Shown here in pieces: positions 52,376 to 61,000 of a stretch of DNA of 64,000 bases. The notes below the pieces were generated by a model. The model did not search any database and was not told where the DNA came from. It saw only the letters and a list, made by a program, of their open reading frames with translations. Position numbers and translations under genes: made by a program. The stretch is from positions 186,001 to 250,000 of the forward strand of contig NZ_BAEI01000087.1 in assembly GCF_000241325.1 (NCBI RefSeq), in the 5' to 3' direction. Origin of the DNA: Gordonia polyisoprenivorans NBRC 16320 = JCM 10675. GTDB taxonomy: Bacteria > Actinomycetota > Actinomycetes > Mycobacteriales > Mycobacteriaceae. Position 1 is the first letter of the stretch; each line of letters opens with the position of its first letter.

Positions 52376-53506
52376 ATGCACACGGTCATCCCGGCGACAC
52401 TCGGTGTCGGGACGACCCCCGCGGCGCAGGTGTTGCAGCGCATCCGGGTCGGTGCGCCCATCACCCGCGACACCCTTGCCGCCGAGACCGGGTTGTCCCC
52501 GGCCACCATCAACCGACAGGTGACCGCGCTGACCGAACTGGGTTTCGTCGTCGAACGCCGCGACCTGGTCCATGCCGGCAGCATCGGTCGGCCCAAGCAT
52601 CCCCTGACCCTCGACCGCGACAGCCTTTGCGTCGCGGGGATGCACATCGGCGCCCGACGGACCCTGCTGGCCATCGCCGACCTCGGTGGGCGCACCCTCT
52701 ACAGCCACGCCGTACTCACCCCGCACGACGATCCGTACGCGTCGGCGGCCGAACTCTGTCACGCCCTGCGGGAACTCGCCGACCGATTCTCCGGGCGCCG
52801 CCTGCTGTGGGGCGGGGTCGCACTCGGCGGGCGCGTCGAGCGCGCCGGCGGTGTGGTCGATCATCCCGTCCTCGGCTGGCGCAATGTCCCCGTTGGAGCG
52901 CAACTCGCCGAGGCACTCGGCGTGCCGGTGTCGGTGTGCGAGCATGTGCAGGCCATGGCCGCAGCCGAACTGTTGCTGAGTTCGGCTCGCAGCAGCGCGA
53001 ATACGGGACTTTTCTTCTACGCGCGCGAAACCACGGGCATGGCCCTGACCGTCGGCGGGCAGGTGGTGGTCCCCGACCGCGGGGCCGGCACGATCGCCCA
53101 CATCGGTGTCGACGCCCCGACGCTGTGCGGGGGTGCGGCCACCCTGCAGGACGTGATCGGTGTCGACGTCGCACGCCGCGCCGCGCAGCGCCTCGGCGTC
53201 TCACCGGACGCGTCGGTGATCACCGACGAACGCGCCCGCATCCTCGGGGAGGTGGTCGCCGTCTTCCGTGACGCGGTTAATCCCGACGAGGTGATCGTCG
53301 CCGGTGATGCGTTCGCCGCGCATCCGCAGGGGCTCGGACCGGTGCAGGCGGCCTTCGACTCCGCATCCAGGATCGGTTGGCCGCTGGAGCTCACGGCGTC
53401 GCGGTTCGGGTTGTCGGTCCAGGAGAGTGCGGCAATCGTGGTGGCGCTCAGCGTGATCTACGCCGACCCGGTCGCGGCGATGACCCACTGTCGCGCCCGG
53501 CCGTAG
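52376..53506 (+). CDS. ROK-family transcriptional regulator
   Basis: A 376-residue protein starting at ATG 52376, with an N-terminal winged HTH ('DTLAAETGLSPATINRQVTALTELGFV', about residues 32-60) and a ROK sugar-kinase-like domain. It matches the mycobacterial NagC-like regulator Rv0485 by position and type. ROK repressors respond to sugars or sugar phosphates; the ligand here is unknown. The gene diverges from the SDR gene. Confidence 0.87.
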   Translation: MHTVIPATLGVGTTPAAQVLQRIRVGAPITRDTLAAETGLSPATINRQVTALTELGFVVERRDLVHAGSIGRPKHPLTLDRDSLCVAGMHIGARRTLLAIADLGGRTLYSHAVLTPHDDPYASAAELCHALRELADRFSGRRLLWGGVALGGRVERAGGVVDHPVLGWRNVPVGAQLAEALGVPVSVCEHVQAMAAAELLLSSARSSANTGLFFYARETTGMALTVGGQVVVPDRGAGTIAHIGVDAPTLCGGAATLQDVIGVDVARRAAQRLGVSPDASVITDERARILGEVVAVFRDAVNPDEVIVAGDAFAAHPQGLGPVQAAFDSASRIGWPLELTASRFGLSVQESAAIVVALSVIYADPVAAMTHCRARP

Positions 53507-53559
53507 CGTAGCGGGCGCCAGTGACGCAGAGTCCGGCGTTTTGCCCTACCGTGACAGGC

Positions 53560-54372
53560 ATGACGATCCCCCCTCGCGACGTTGCCGCGACCATGTCCAT
53601 TTCCGTCACCGCACCCACCGAGATCGAGATGCAGATCGCGGTGGCCCGCATGCCCGGGCTGTCCCTCGACGAAACCCTCCAGGTGACCCTCGACGGCAAG
53701 CCGGTGTCGGTGGAGGAGATCGTGGACAATTACGGCGGCCGCATCCACCGGCTGTCGGTGGAGTCCGGTCAGCTCGATGTCGACTATCGGGCCGCGGTGA
53801 CCACGCCTGCCGATCCGGCCCAGGTCGCGGTCACCGATCATTCGATCTACTTGCGCCCCAGCCGATATGCCGAGGCCGACAAGTTCTTCGGATTCGCCGC
53901 GGGTCAGTTCGACACCTCGTTGCCGAAGGGGGAACTCCTCAACCAGGTGACCGCGTTCGTCGAGGATCGCCTCGACTACATCCCCGGCGCGAGTGACCCC
54001 ATCGACGGCGCCGCCGACACCCTGCTGGCCGGTGCGGGCGTCTGCCGCGACTACGCGCATCTGGTGGTGGCGTTGCTGCGCGCGTTGAACATCCCCGCCC
54101 GGTTGGTCGCCGTGTATGCGCCGGGCTGCGATCCGATGGATTTCCACGCGGTCGCCGAGGCGCTCATCGACGGCGTCTGGGTGGTGGTCGATGCCACGCG
54201 GCTCGCGCCACGCCAGGGGCTGGTGCGCATCTCGACCGGGCGGGACGCCGCCGACACCGCATTCCTCGACAACCACGAGGGTTCGATCAACCTCGACTCA
54301 TATCAGGTGACCGCGGTGGTGCGCGGTGATCTGCCCATCGACGACGGAAAGGACCGCATCAGCATAGGCTGA
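53560..54372 (+). CDS. Transglutaminase-like protein
   Basis: A 270-residue protein starting at ATG 53560 (an in-frame GTG at 53521 is possible). The Cys-His-Asp triad of transglutaminase-like cysteine proteases is present: Cys in 'AGVCRDYAHL', His in 'MDFHAVAEAL' and Asp in 'VVVDATRLAP'. The N-terminal domain, about 110 residues, is beta-rich. Such proteins in actinobacteria are often paired with an alpha-E domain and circularly permuted ATP-grasp proteins; neither partner is visible here, but a zinc peptidase-like gene follows 5 bp later. Confidence 0.88.
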   Translation: MTIPPRDVAATMSISVTAPTEIEMQIAVARMPGLSLDETLQVTLDGKPVSVEEIVDNYGGRIHRLSVESGQLDVDYRAAVTTPADPAQVAVTDHSIYLRPSRYAEADKFFGFAAGQFDTSLPKGELLNQVTAFVEDRLDYIPGASDPIDGAADTLLAGAGVCRDYAHLVVALLRALNIPARLVAVYAPGCDPMDFHAVAEALIDGVWVVVDATRLAPRQGLVRISTGRDAADTAFLDNHEGSINLDSYQVTAVVRGDLPIDDGKDRISIG

Positions 54373-54377
54373 GCGGT

Positions 54378-55490
54378 GTGCGCGCACTGACGTGCCCGAT
54401 CTGCAATGCGCTGTCGGGATTCGAGAACCAGAACTGTCCCCGCTGTGGCACCTCCGTCGGAGTACATCTGCCCAGCCGATCACTGGTGGTGGCCTCCGAG
54501 GACGGCGTCGACATCGACGGGCGACACTGGGAGCGGTGTTCGAGTTGGTCGCGCACCGGCTGCAACTGGATGACGCCCTCGGAAGTGGGCGAAGGTGAGA
54601 TCGGTTTGCGGGGACTGTGTTTCCCGGATTCGCTGGTGCGGCGCCAACCCGATCCGTCGGACACCATCGCCGTCGAGAAGCTCGCGCCGACCACCTTCGA
54701 TCTGCGGATGGTGATCTATCAGCTCGCCGATCTGGGGCTACCGATCGAACCCTACTGGCGCACCAAGGGCGGATTGGCCTTCGACCTGTTGTCCAGTCTG
54801 TCGGAGGGCAAACAGGTGATCATCGGGCACGCCGGTGGCGTCATCACCATCGACCTCGCCGAAACCCTTGACGCACATCGTGAACGGCTGCGGGTGTCAC
54901 TCGGCGAGCCCTATCGCACCATGGTCGGGCACTTCCGCCACGAGACCGGGCACTACTACCAGCATGTGCTCGTCGAAACCGGCGACGGGGCCGACCGCTA
55001 TCTGGCCCGGTGCCGCGAGATCTTCGGCGACGAACGAGCGAGCTACAGCGACGCTCTCGACCGGCACTATCGGCACGGGCCACCGGCCAATTGGCGTGAC
55101 TCGTTCATCTCCGAATACGCCACCATGCACCCGTGGGAGGACTTCGCCGAGTGCTTCGCCCACTACCTGCACATCACCGGAACCATCGACACCGCACGTG
55201 AATCCGGGCTGATGCTCGAGAGTGATCAGGTGCGTTTCTCGATGGACCGCGACATCGTGCCGCTGGCGACGTACGCCGATCAGCCCATCGAGAAACTGCT
55301 GTATGACTGGAAGTGGCTGTCCACCATGTTCAATCGCGTCAACCAGGCGATGGGCAGCCCGCCGCTGTATCCCTTCGACATCCCGCAACCGGTGGTGCGC
55401 AAACTCGGCTTCGTCCATCGCGTGATCCGGGAGTCGACCAAGCGTAATCCGGTCACCGATCCGATGGTCGCCGAGCCTGCGGTGTCGTGA
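54378..55490 (+). CDS. Putative zinc-binding metallopeptidase (DUF2248-like)
   Basis: A 370-residue protein starting at GTG 54378. An N-terminal zinc ribbon has Cys6, Cys9, Cys20 and Cys23 (CPIC/CPRC). The catalytic-type motif HETGH (about residues 188-192, 'HFRHETGHYYQHVLVE') matches HExxH, and a downstream 'HPWEDFAECFAHYLHI' could supply the third ligand. This combination fits the predicted zinc-binding peptidase family found next to transglutaminase-like genes. Peptidase activity is inferred from motifs. Confidence 0.85.
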   Translation: MRALTCPICNALSGFENQNCPRCGTSVGVHLPSRSLVVASEDGVDIDGRHWERCSSWSRTGCNWMTPSEVGEGEIGLRGLCFPDSLVRRQPDPSDTIAVEKLAPTTFDLRMVIYQLADLGLPIEPYWRTKGGLAFDLLSSLSEGKQVIIGHAGGVITIDLAETLDAHRERLRVSLGEPYRTMVGHFRHETGHYYQHVLVETGDGADRYLARCREIFGDERASYSDALDRHYRHGPPANWRDSFISEYATMHPWEDFAECFAHYLHITGTIDTARESGLMLESDQVRFSMDRDIVPLATYADQPIEKLLYDWKWLSTMFNRVNQAMGSPPLYPFDIPQPVVRKLGFVHRVIRESTKRNPVTDPMVAEPAVS

Positions 55491-55521
55491 ACCCGCACCA
55501 GTCGCCCGGGCCGCCGCCAGG

Positions 55522-56304
55522 TCAGCCGAGCGCCTCGCGGCGATGGGCGGCAACGAATTCGAGGACGGCGGCCACATCCGCCGGATCGCCGACGCGATAC
55601 TGGGCGGCGGTGTCACCGGGGCCGACCTTGATGCTGATGTCGTGGTCGTGGCGCAGATGGGCGAAGGCCTTTTCGTCGGTGACGTCGTCACCGAGATAGA
55701 TGACGACGTCGGCGCCGGTGCGGTCGCGCAGGAGGTCGAGTGCGAGGCCCTTGCTGGTCTCGATGACGGCGAGCTCGATGACCGCCTTGCCCTCGGTGGC
55801 CTCGACCCCGTCCCACCGGGCCGGGCCGAGACGAGCGCGGTCGAGGGCGGTCGCGGCGTCGGCGGGGCTCGCGTTGCGGACGTGCAGGGTGGTGCTGACC
55901 GGTTTGACCTCCACCGTGACACCGTCGAATTCTGTTGCGATGGACTCGAACTCGTCGATGATCCGGGCGAGGAGCTGCTGCTGCTCGGCGGTGACCGGTT
56001 GCCCGAAGCCGGTGTCGAACTCGCTGCCGTGGCTGCCGACGAGGGTGATCGGGTCGTCGGCGAGACCGGACAGTGCGGCGAGATCCGACAGCGCCCGCCC
56101 GCTCACCACGGCCACCGTGGTGCGGTCGAGTCGGGCGGCGGCCCGTAGCGCCTCGATCGATTCGGGCAGACCGACCGCGTCCTGCGGCCGGGAGACGATG
56201 GGGGCGATACAGCCGTCGTAGTCCGACGCGAGCAGCAGCCGGTTCACCGTGCTCGCCCGCAGCAGCGCGTCGGACAGCGGTGTGGGGATGCCCTCGGCGC
56301 TCAT
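55522..56304 (-). CDS. otsB: Trehalose-6-phosphate phosphatase
   Basis: A 260-residue HAD phosphatase starting at ATG 56304. The DxD motif '[10 protein letters not shown]' (Asp28, Asp30), 'VAVVSGRAL' and the acidic pair in '[12 protein letters not shown]' are present. It removes phosphate from trehalose-6-phosphate to give trehalose, which serves as an osmoprotectant and for mycolate transfer in this group. Its start overlaps the otsA stop by 4 bp. Confidence 0.93.
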   Translation of the reverse strand: MSAEGIPTPLSDALLRASTVNRLLLASDYDGCIAPIVSRPQDAVGLPESIEALRAAARLDRTTVAVVSGRALSDLAALSGLADDPITLVGSHGSEFDTGFGQPVTAEQQQLLARIIDEFESIATEFDGVTVEVKPVSTTLHVRNASPADAATALDRARLGPARWDGVEATEGKAVIELAVIETSKGLALDLLRDRTGADVVIYLGDDVTDEKAFAHLRHDHDISIKVGPGDTAAQYRVGDPADVAAVLEFVAAHRREALG

Positions 56305-57857
56305 CGCCCGTCGGCCGACTCGTCGGCCCCAGACTCGATCGACCCAGACTCGATCGGCCCAGCCTCGTCGGATTCGGAATCCAGCAGGCGCACACCGCGG
56401 TTCGCCGATGCCTCGGTCTCGGTCGTATCGGCCAGGGTGCCGAGGAAACTTGCCGCCCACTTGCCGACGTCGTGCGCCAGAACCTGCCTGCGCAGGGCCC
56501 GCATGCGGCGTCGGCCTTCTTCGGGGGCCTGCTCGACGGCGGCGACGATCGCGTCCTTGACGCCGTCGAGGTCATACGGGTTGGCCTGATACGCCGACCG
56601 CAATTCGGCTGCGGCACCGGTGAACTCGCTCAGCACCAAGGCGCCACCGAGGTCGTTGCGGCACGCCACGTACTCCTTGGCGACCAGGTTCATCCCGTCA
56701 CGCAGGGGCGTCACGAGCATGACGTCGGCGGCGACGAAGAAGGCGATGAGGTCGTCGCGGGGGATCGGACGGTGCAGGTACTGCACGATCGGCCGGCCGA
56801 CCTCGCTGTAGCGGCCGTTGATGTTGCCGACGAGCTGTTCGATACCCGCGCGCATCTGGATGTAACTCTCCACGCGTTCGCGGCTCGGTGTCGCCAGCTG
56901 CACCATGACGGTGTCGGCGGCGTCGATTCGCTTCTCCTCCAGCAACTCCTGGAGCGCTCGTAGCCGGACGTCGATGCCCTTGGTGTAATCGAGCCGGTCG
57001 ACGCCGAGCATGATCGTCTTCGGGTTGCCGAGTTCTTTGCGGATCTCGGCGGCACGTTTGCGGATCTCCTTGGATCGCGCCTTCCCGTCGAGTTCGCCGG
57101 AATCGATGGAGATCGGGAAGGCCCCGACCCGTACCGTGCGGAAACCGACCTGCACCACACCGAACCGCGACCGCACGCCGACGGTGCCCTTGCTGGTGGC
57201 CTGACCGGCGAGGCGTCGTGCGAGATAGAGGAAGTTCTGGGCGCCGCCGGGGAGGTGGAAGCCGATGAGATCGGCACCGAGGAGTCCCTCGACGATCTCG
57301 GTCCGCCAGGGCAGCTGCATGAACAACTCGACCGGCGGGAACGGGATGTGCAGGAAGAACCCGATCTTGAGGTCGGGGCGCAGCATCCGCAGCATCTTCG
57401 GGACGAGCTGCAGTTGGTAGTCCTGAACCCACACGACCGCACCCTCGGCGGCGGCCTTCGAGGCGGCCTCGGCGAAGCGGCGGTTCACCTCGACGTAGGT
57501 GTTCCACCATTCGCGGTGGTATTCGGGTTTGACGATGACGTCGTGGTAAAGCGGCCACAGGGTGGCGTTGGAGAAGCCTTCGTAGTATTCGGCGATCTCC
57601 TGCGTCGACAGCGGCACCGCCTGAATGCCGATCCCCTCGACCTCAGGGTTCTCGTCGGAGTCGGCGATGCCCGACCACCCCACCCAGGCGCCGGTGTGGG
57701 AGCGAAGGATGGGTTCGAGAGCGGTGACCAGACCGCCGGGGCTGCGCTTCCAGGTGATCTCGCCGTCGGCGTCGACCGACTTGTCGACGGGCAGCCGGTT
57801 GGCCACCACGACGAACTCGGCGCCGGATTCGGGTACCGCTCGGCTCTCCGAGGTCAC
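56301..57857 (-). CDS. otsA: Trehalose-6-phosphate synthase
   Basis: A 518-residue GT20 glycosyltransferase starting at GTG 57857. N-terminal '[10 protein letters not shown]' and '[11 protein letters not shown]', '[16 protein letters not shown]', '[10 protein letters not shown]', '[11 protein letters not shown]' and '[19 protein letters not shown]' are all present. It joins UDP-glucose (or another NDP-glucose) to glucose-6-phosphate. The C-terminus ends with a short acidic repeat ([14 protein letters not shown]). It begins 3 bp after the small upstream gene and is coupled to otsB downstream. Confidence 0.95.
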   Translation of the reverse strand: MTSESRAVPESGAEFVVVANRLPVDKSVDADGEITWKRSPGGLVTALEPILRSHTGAWVGWSGIADSDENPEVEGIGIQAVPLSTQEIAEYYEGFSNATLWPLYHDVIVKPEYHREWWNTYVEVNRRFAEAASKAAAEGAVVWVQDYQLQLVPKMLRMLRPDLKIGFFLHIPFPPVELFMQLPWRTEIVEGLLGADLIGFHLPGGAQNFLYLARRLAGQATSKGTVGVRSRFGVVQVGFRTVRVGAFPISIDSGELDGKARSKEIRKRAAEIRKELGNPKTIMLGVDRLDYTKGIDVRLRALQELLEEKRIDAADTVMVQLATPSRERVESYIQMRAGIEQLVGNINGRYSEVGRPIVQYLHRPIPRDDLIAFFVAADVMLVTPLRDGMNLVAKEYVACRNDLGGALVLSEFTGAAAELRSAYQANPYDLDGVKDAIVAAVEQAPEEGRRRMRALRRQVLAHDVGKWAASFLGTLADTTETEASANRGVRLLDSESDEAGPIESGSIESGADESADGR

Positions 57858-57860
57858 GGG

Positions 57861-58025
57861 TCAGGCGTTCTCGCCCGGTGCGATCCCCAACATCGACAGC
57901 AGCATCCGGCACTCGTCGGCGTCTGTCGCGTAGGCGGCGACGACGCGTCGCGCGGAGCTCGCGGTCTCGTCGGCCACTGGCTCCAGCTCTTCGTCGGCGA
58001 TGTCGGTGGTTTTGGCTGCTGCCAT
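57861..58025 (-). CDS. Small conserved-looking protein upstream of otsA
   Basis: A 54-residue acidic protein. ATG 58025 has GAGGGG five bases upstream (58028 is one codon earlier). It is predicted to be helical with one Cys near residue 39 and a C-terminal 'DADECRMLLSMLGIAPGENA'. It ends 3 bp before otsA, so translational coupling is likely. A much larger frame covering it is antisense to the exporter gene and was rejected. Function is unknown; conservation needs a database comparison. Confidence 0.55.
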   Translation of the reverse strand: MAAAKTTDIADEELEPVADETASSARRVVAAYATDADECRMLLSMLGIAPGENA

Positions 58026-58147
58026 CATGTCCCCTCGGTCGTGGCCCCGGATGGGGCGCCGCGGTCGTCGGATGTCGTGGTTGTCGCACCGTCGTGTGGT
58101 GCGCGCGACCACCCATGGTACCCGGTCACCCGCTGAGGGCTTCGCGG

Positions 58148-59575
58148 TCACCACTCGATCCGGCGGCGTCGGCGCAGGCGGCGCCGGTGCGCCCATTCGG
58201 GCCGGACGATGCGGGGCCGGCGCAGGGTGCGGGCGATGAACTCGCCGAGGGTCACCCCCGCGGCCAGCGCGCAACCGACGCCCAGGGCGCTTCCGGCCCA
58301 GGTGAGTCCGTCGAGAGTCTGATCGTTGAGCAGCCCGTACAGACCGCGGTAGACGGCGAGACCCGGCAGCAGGGGCGTGATACCGGCGACGGCGACCACC
58401 AGCGGCGGAGTGAGTGCGCGGCGCGCAAGCAGACCGCCGAGCATCCCGATGCAGACCGCGGCCAGACCGGAACCGATGACGTCGCCGACCGGGATGAACG
58501 AGGCGCCCGCGGCGACGCCGACACCGATCACGCCGGAGATGAAGGCGACCGGCAGCGCGCGCCGCTCGGCGTAACAGGCCAGCGCGAACGCGAATGCGGC
58601 GAAGGCGCCCGCGGCCACGCGTGCGGGGATGTCGACGGCCGCGAACTCCGTGGTGGTGGTGATGGCGGGCAGGTAGATGCCGACCGCCGAGAGCATCCGC
58701 AGCGCCATACCGACGCCGGCGATGATGCCACCGGTCATCAGCAACAGCTCGAAGAAGCGGGCGACGCCGGTGATCGGTGCGCCGGTGATGGCGTCCTGCA
58801 CCGAGCCCACCAGCGACAGTCCCGACAGCAGCACGACGATCCCCGCCGCGATGACCTGGGACGGCATGATCTCGAACCCGAGTTTCTCGCCGCCCTCGAA
58901 CACCAGCGCCGCCGGTACCACCGCGATGAAGCCGCCGGTGACCTGTTGGAAGAAGATCGGGGTGCCGATGCGATTGAGTAGCCGATTGATGGTGACGGTG
59001 ACCCCGGTCGTCACGAACGCCAACAGCGCGATCAGCGGTCCGCCGCCGAGCAGCACGCTGATGCCTGCGGCCATCAGCCCCCACGCGAGAGTCGCGACCT
59101 TGTAGGGGTAAGGGTGCGGGGCGGCGATGATCGCGTCGACCATCCGGTGCGCGGTGGCCGGCGTGATCGCCGAATCCCGGATGCGGCGGATGAGTTTGTC
59201 GACCTGCGCGAGTCGGGTGAAGTCCAGCGAGCGGTAGTGGACGGTCTCCATCGTCGTGATGGGCGGCAGCGTCGCGCCGCGTCGGGCGCTGACGACGATG
59301 GTGTTGTAGGTGACATCCACGTCGACGTCCTCGATGCCGTAGATGTTCGCGACGAACTGGATCTGGCTGCCGGTGTCGATCGCGCCGGTCCCCGAGTCGA
59401 GCAGCACCGCGCCGATCTTAGTCGCCAGGTCGAGCACCTCGGTGATGGCCCCGACGTCGAACCGATCGATCGGACGCCGGGGCGCCACCATGATGCTGCC
59501 GGGTTCGATGGTGTCGATCGTGGCCTGGCTGGTGCCGATGAGGCGGCGGGCGGTGCGGCGGATATACTCGCGCAA
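58148..59575 (-). CDS. ThrE-type threonine/serine exporter family protein
   Basis: A 475-residue membrane protein with a hydrophilic N-terminal domain of about 165 residues ('LDLATKIGAVLLDSGTGAIDTGSQIQFVANIYGI', 'RDSAITPATAHRMVDAIIAAPHPYPY') followed by about 10 hydrophobic segments. This two-part DUF1212/DUF3815 layout is the ThrE family. TTG 59575 is the likely start because AAGGAGG lies five bases upstream; that ribosome site is the complement of the tRNA-Thr acceptor stem. An internal start is an alternative. Substrates for this member are inferred. Confidence 0.85.
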   Translation of the reverse strand: MREYIRRTARRLIGTSQATIDTIEPGSIMVAPRRPIDRFDVGAITEVLDLATKIGAVLLDSGTGAIDTGSQIQFVANIYGIEDVDVDVTYNTIVVSARRGATLPPITTMETVHYRSLDFTRLAQVDKLIRRIRDSAITPATAHRMVDAIIAAPHPYPYKVATLAWGLMAAGISVLLGGGPLIALLAFVTTGVTVTINRLLNRIGTPIFFQQVTGGFIAVVPAALVFEGGEKLGFEIMPSQVIAAGIVVLLSGLSLVGSVQDAITGAPITGVARFFELLLMTGGIIAGVGMALRMLSAVGIYLPAITTTTEFAAVDIPARVAAGAFAAFAFALACYAERRALPVAFISGVIGVGVAAGASFIPVGDVIGSGLAAVCIGMLGGLLARRALTPPLVVAVAGITPLLPGLAVYRGLYGLLNDQTLDGLTWAGSALGVGCALAAGVTLGEFIARTLRRPRIVRPEWAHRRRLRRRRRIEW

Positions 59576-59579
59576 GCAT

Positions 59580-59651
59580 GCCTCCTTAGCTCAGTGGTAG
59601 AGCACTCGCCTTGTAAGCGAGCGGTCGTCAGTTCAATCCTGACAGGGGGCT
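59580..59651 (+). tRNA. tRNA-Thr (TGT anticodon)
   Basis: A full cloverleaf can be drawn: acceptor stem GCCTCCT (59580-59586) pairing with AGGGGGC (59644-59650) including one G-U, D stem GCTC/GAGC, anticodon stem CTCGC/GCGAG with loop CTTGTAA (anticodon TGT at 59612-59614), and T arm GTCAG/CTGAC around TTCAATC. The discriminator base is T (59651); CCA is not encoded. The gene starts 5 bp from the TTG start of the divergent exporter. Confidence 0.97.
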
Positions 59652-59664
59652 CGCCTGCAGACTG

Positions 59665-59695
59665 CGGCCCGTCCGGTGTGATTTCGGACGGGCCG
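59665..59695 (+). terminator. Terminator hairpin after tRNA-Thr
   Basis: A perfect 11-bp stem, CGGCCCGTCCG (59665-59675) with CGGACGGGCCG (59685-59695), with a nine-base loop. It probably ends the tRNA transcript. Confidence 0.75.
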
Positions 59696-59775
59696 TCGGT
59701 CTTGGGCGGGTGCAGTCGATGTCGTCGAGTTGTCATCGTCCCGCGCCGGCCTGTGTGCGCGATTAGAGTTCGCGT

Positions 59776-60999
59776 ATGACTTTCCACGTCGACTCCGAAG
59801 TGGGTCCGCTGGCCCAGGTCATCCTGCACAAGCCGGGGATCGAGTTGTTGCGTCTCACACCCGACAACGTCAAGGGATTGCTGTTCGACGACGTGATGTG
59901 GGCCGAGAAGGCGCAGGAGGAGCACGAGCAGTTCCAGCAGATACTGCGCGACCTCGGGGTGACGGTCCACCTCTATCAGGACCTGCTCGCCGAGGCACTC
60001 GCCCAGGACGGTGCGCGCGACGAGCTGGCGGCCGAGCTGATCACCGAAACCCAGTTCGGGACCGAACTCGACGGACCCCTGCAGGAGTTGCTCGACGAGC
60101 GCACACCCGACCAGCTGGCCGAGCTGTTGATCGGCGGCATGCTCAAACGAGAGGCGGCGCCGCATCTCGGTGGCGTGTCGAGCCTGCTGCTCCACAGCCT
60201 CGACGACGACGACTTCCTCCTCGCGCCGCTGCCCAATCATCTGTTCCAGCGCGACAATTCGGCGTGGATCTACGCCGGGGTCAACCTCAACCCGATGGCC
60301 AAACCGGCACGGCAACGCGAGACCATCAACTCCCGGCTGATCTACAACTTCCATCCGATGTTCACCGCGGAGGAGTTCGTGTTCTACAACGGCAACGATC
60401 CGATGCGGCACACACCGGCCACCATCGAGGGCGGGGACATTCTCGTCATCGGCAACCGCACGGTGATGATCGGTATGAGCGAACGTACCGCCCCGCAGGG
60501 CATCGAGGTGCTCGCCGAAAACCTGTTCAAGTCGGGGACCGTCGACAAGGTCATCGTCGTCGAACTCCCGATGGAGCGGGCGTTCATGCATCTCGACACC
60601 GCCATGACGCAGGTCGATCGCGACGCGTTCAGTGTCTACCCGTATCTGCCGGATACCTTGCGCTCCTACACTCTGGTGCCGCGAAACGACCAGGGCCACT
60701 TCACCGTGACCGAGAACGCCGAGCTGTTCGCCGTGGTGGCCGAGGCGCTCGGGGTGGACACGTTGCGGGTTCTCAAGGCGCCGATCGACCGGCTCGAGGC
60801 GGCCCGGGCGCAGTGGGACGACGGCAACAACTTCTTGACCGTATCGCCGGGGGTCGTGGTCGGGTACGAACGCAATGTCACCACCAACAAATACTTGGGC
60901 GACAACGGCATTCAGGTCATCGCCATGTCGGGGTCGGAGCTCGGGCGTGGTCGAGGCGGGCCACGGTGCATGTCCTGCCCGATCGAGCGTGAGGCCTAG
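59776..60999 (+). CDS. Arginine deiminase (paralogue 2)
   Basis: A 407-residue arginine deiminase-like protein. The ADI features 'FQRDNSAWIYAGVNLNPMA', 'TIEGGD' near residue 217, 'MHLDTAMTQ' near 271 and the C-terminal 'GRGRGGPRCMSCP' loop with nucleophile Cys near 398 are present, so it is predicted to be active. The loop residue before the catalytic Cys is Arg rather than the His of paralogue 1, and the N-terminal half has diverged. It is followed after 1 bp by a carboxylesterase gene, not by arc pathway genes. It may supply citrulline and ammonia for a different purpose. Confidence 0.92.
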   Translation: MTFHVDSEVGPLAQVILHKPGIELLRLTPDNVKGLLFDDVMWAEKAQEEHEQFQQILRDLGVTVHLYQDLLAEALAQDGARDELAAELITETQFGTELDGPLQELLDERTPDQLAELLIGGMLKREAAPHLGGVSSLLLHSLDDDDFLLAPLPNHLFQRDNSAWIYAGVNLNPMAKPARQRETINSRLIYNFHPMFTAEEFVFYNGNDPMRHTPATIEGGDILVIGNRTVMIGMSERTAPQGIEVLAENLFKSGTVDKVIVVELPMERAFMHLDTAMTQVDRDAFSVYPYLPDTLRSYTLVPRNDQGHFTVTENAELFAVVAEALGVDTLRVLKAPIDRLEAARAQWDDGNNFLTVSPGVVVGYERNVTTNKYLGDNGIQVIAMSGSELGRGRGGPRCMSCPIEREA

Positions 61000-61000
61000 C

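Noticed and set aside
57861-59084. 407-residue frame extending the small gene before otsA
   Set aside because: Its upstream part is antisense to the exporter gene; only the last 54 codons, which follow a ribosome site, look real.
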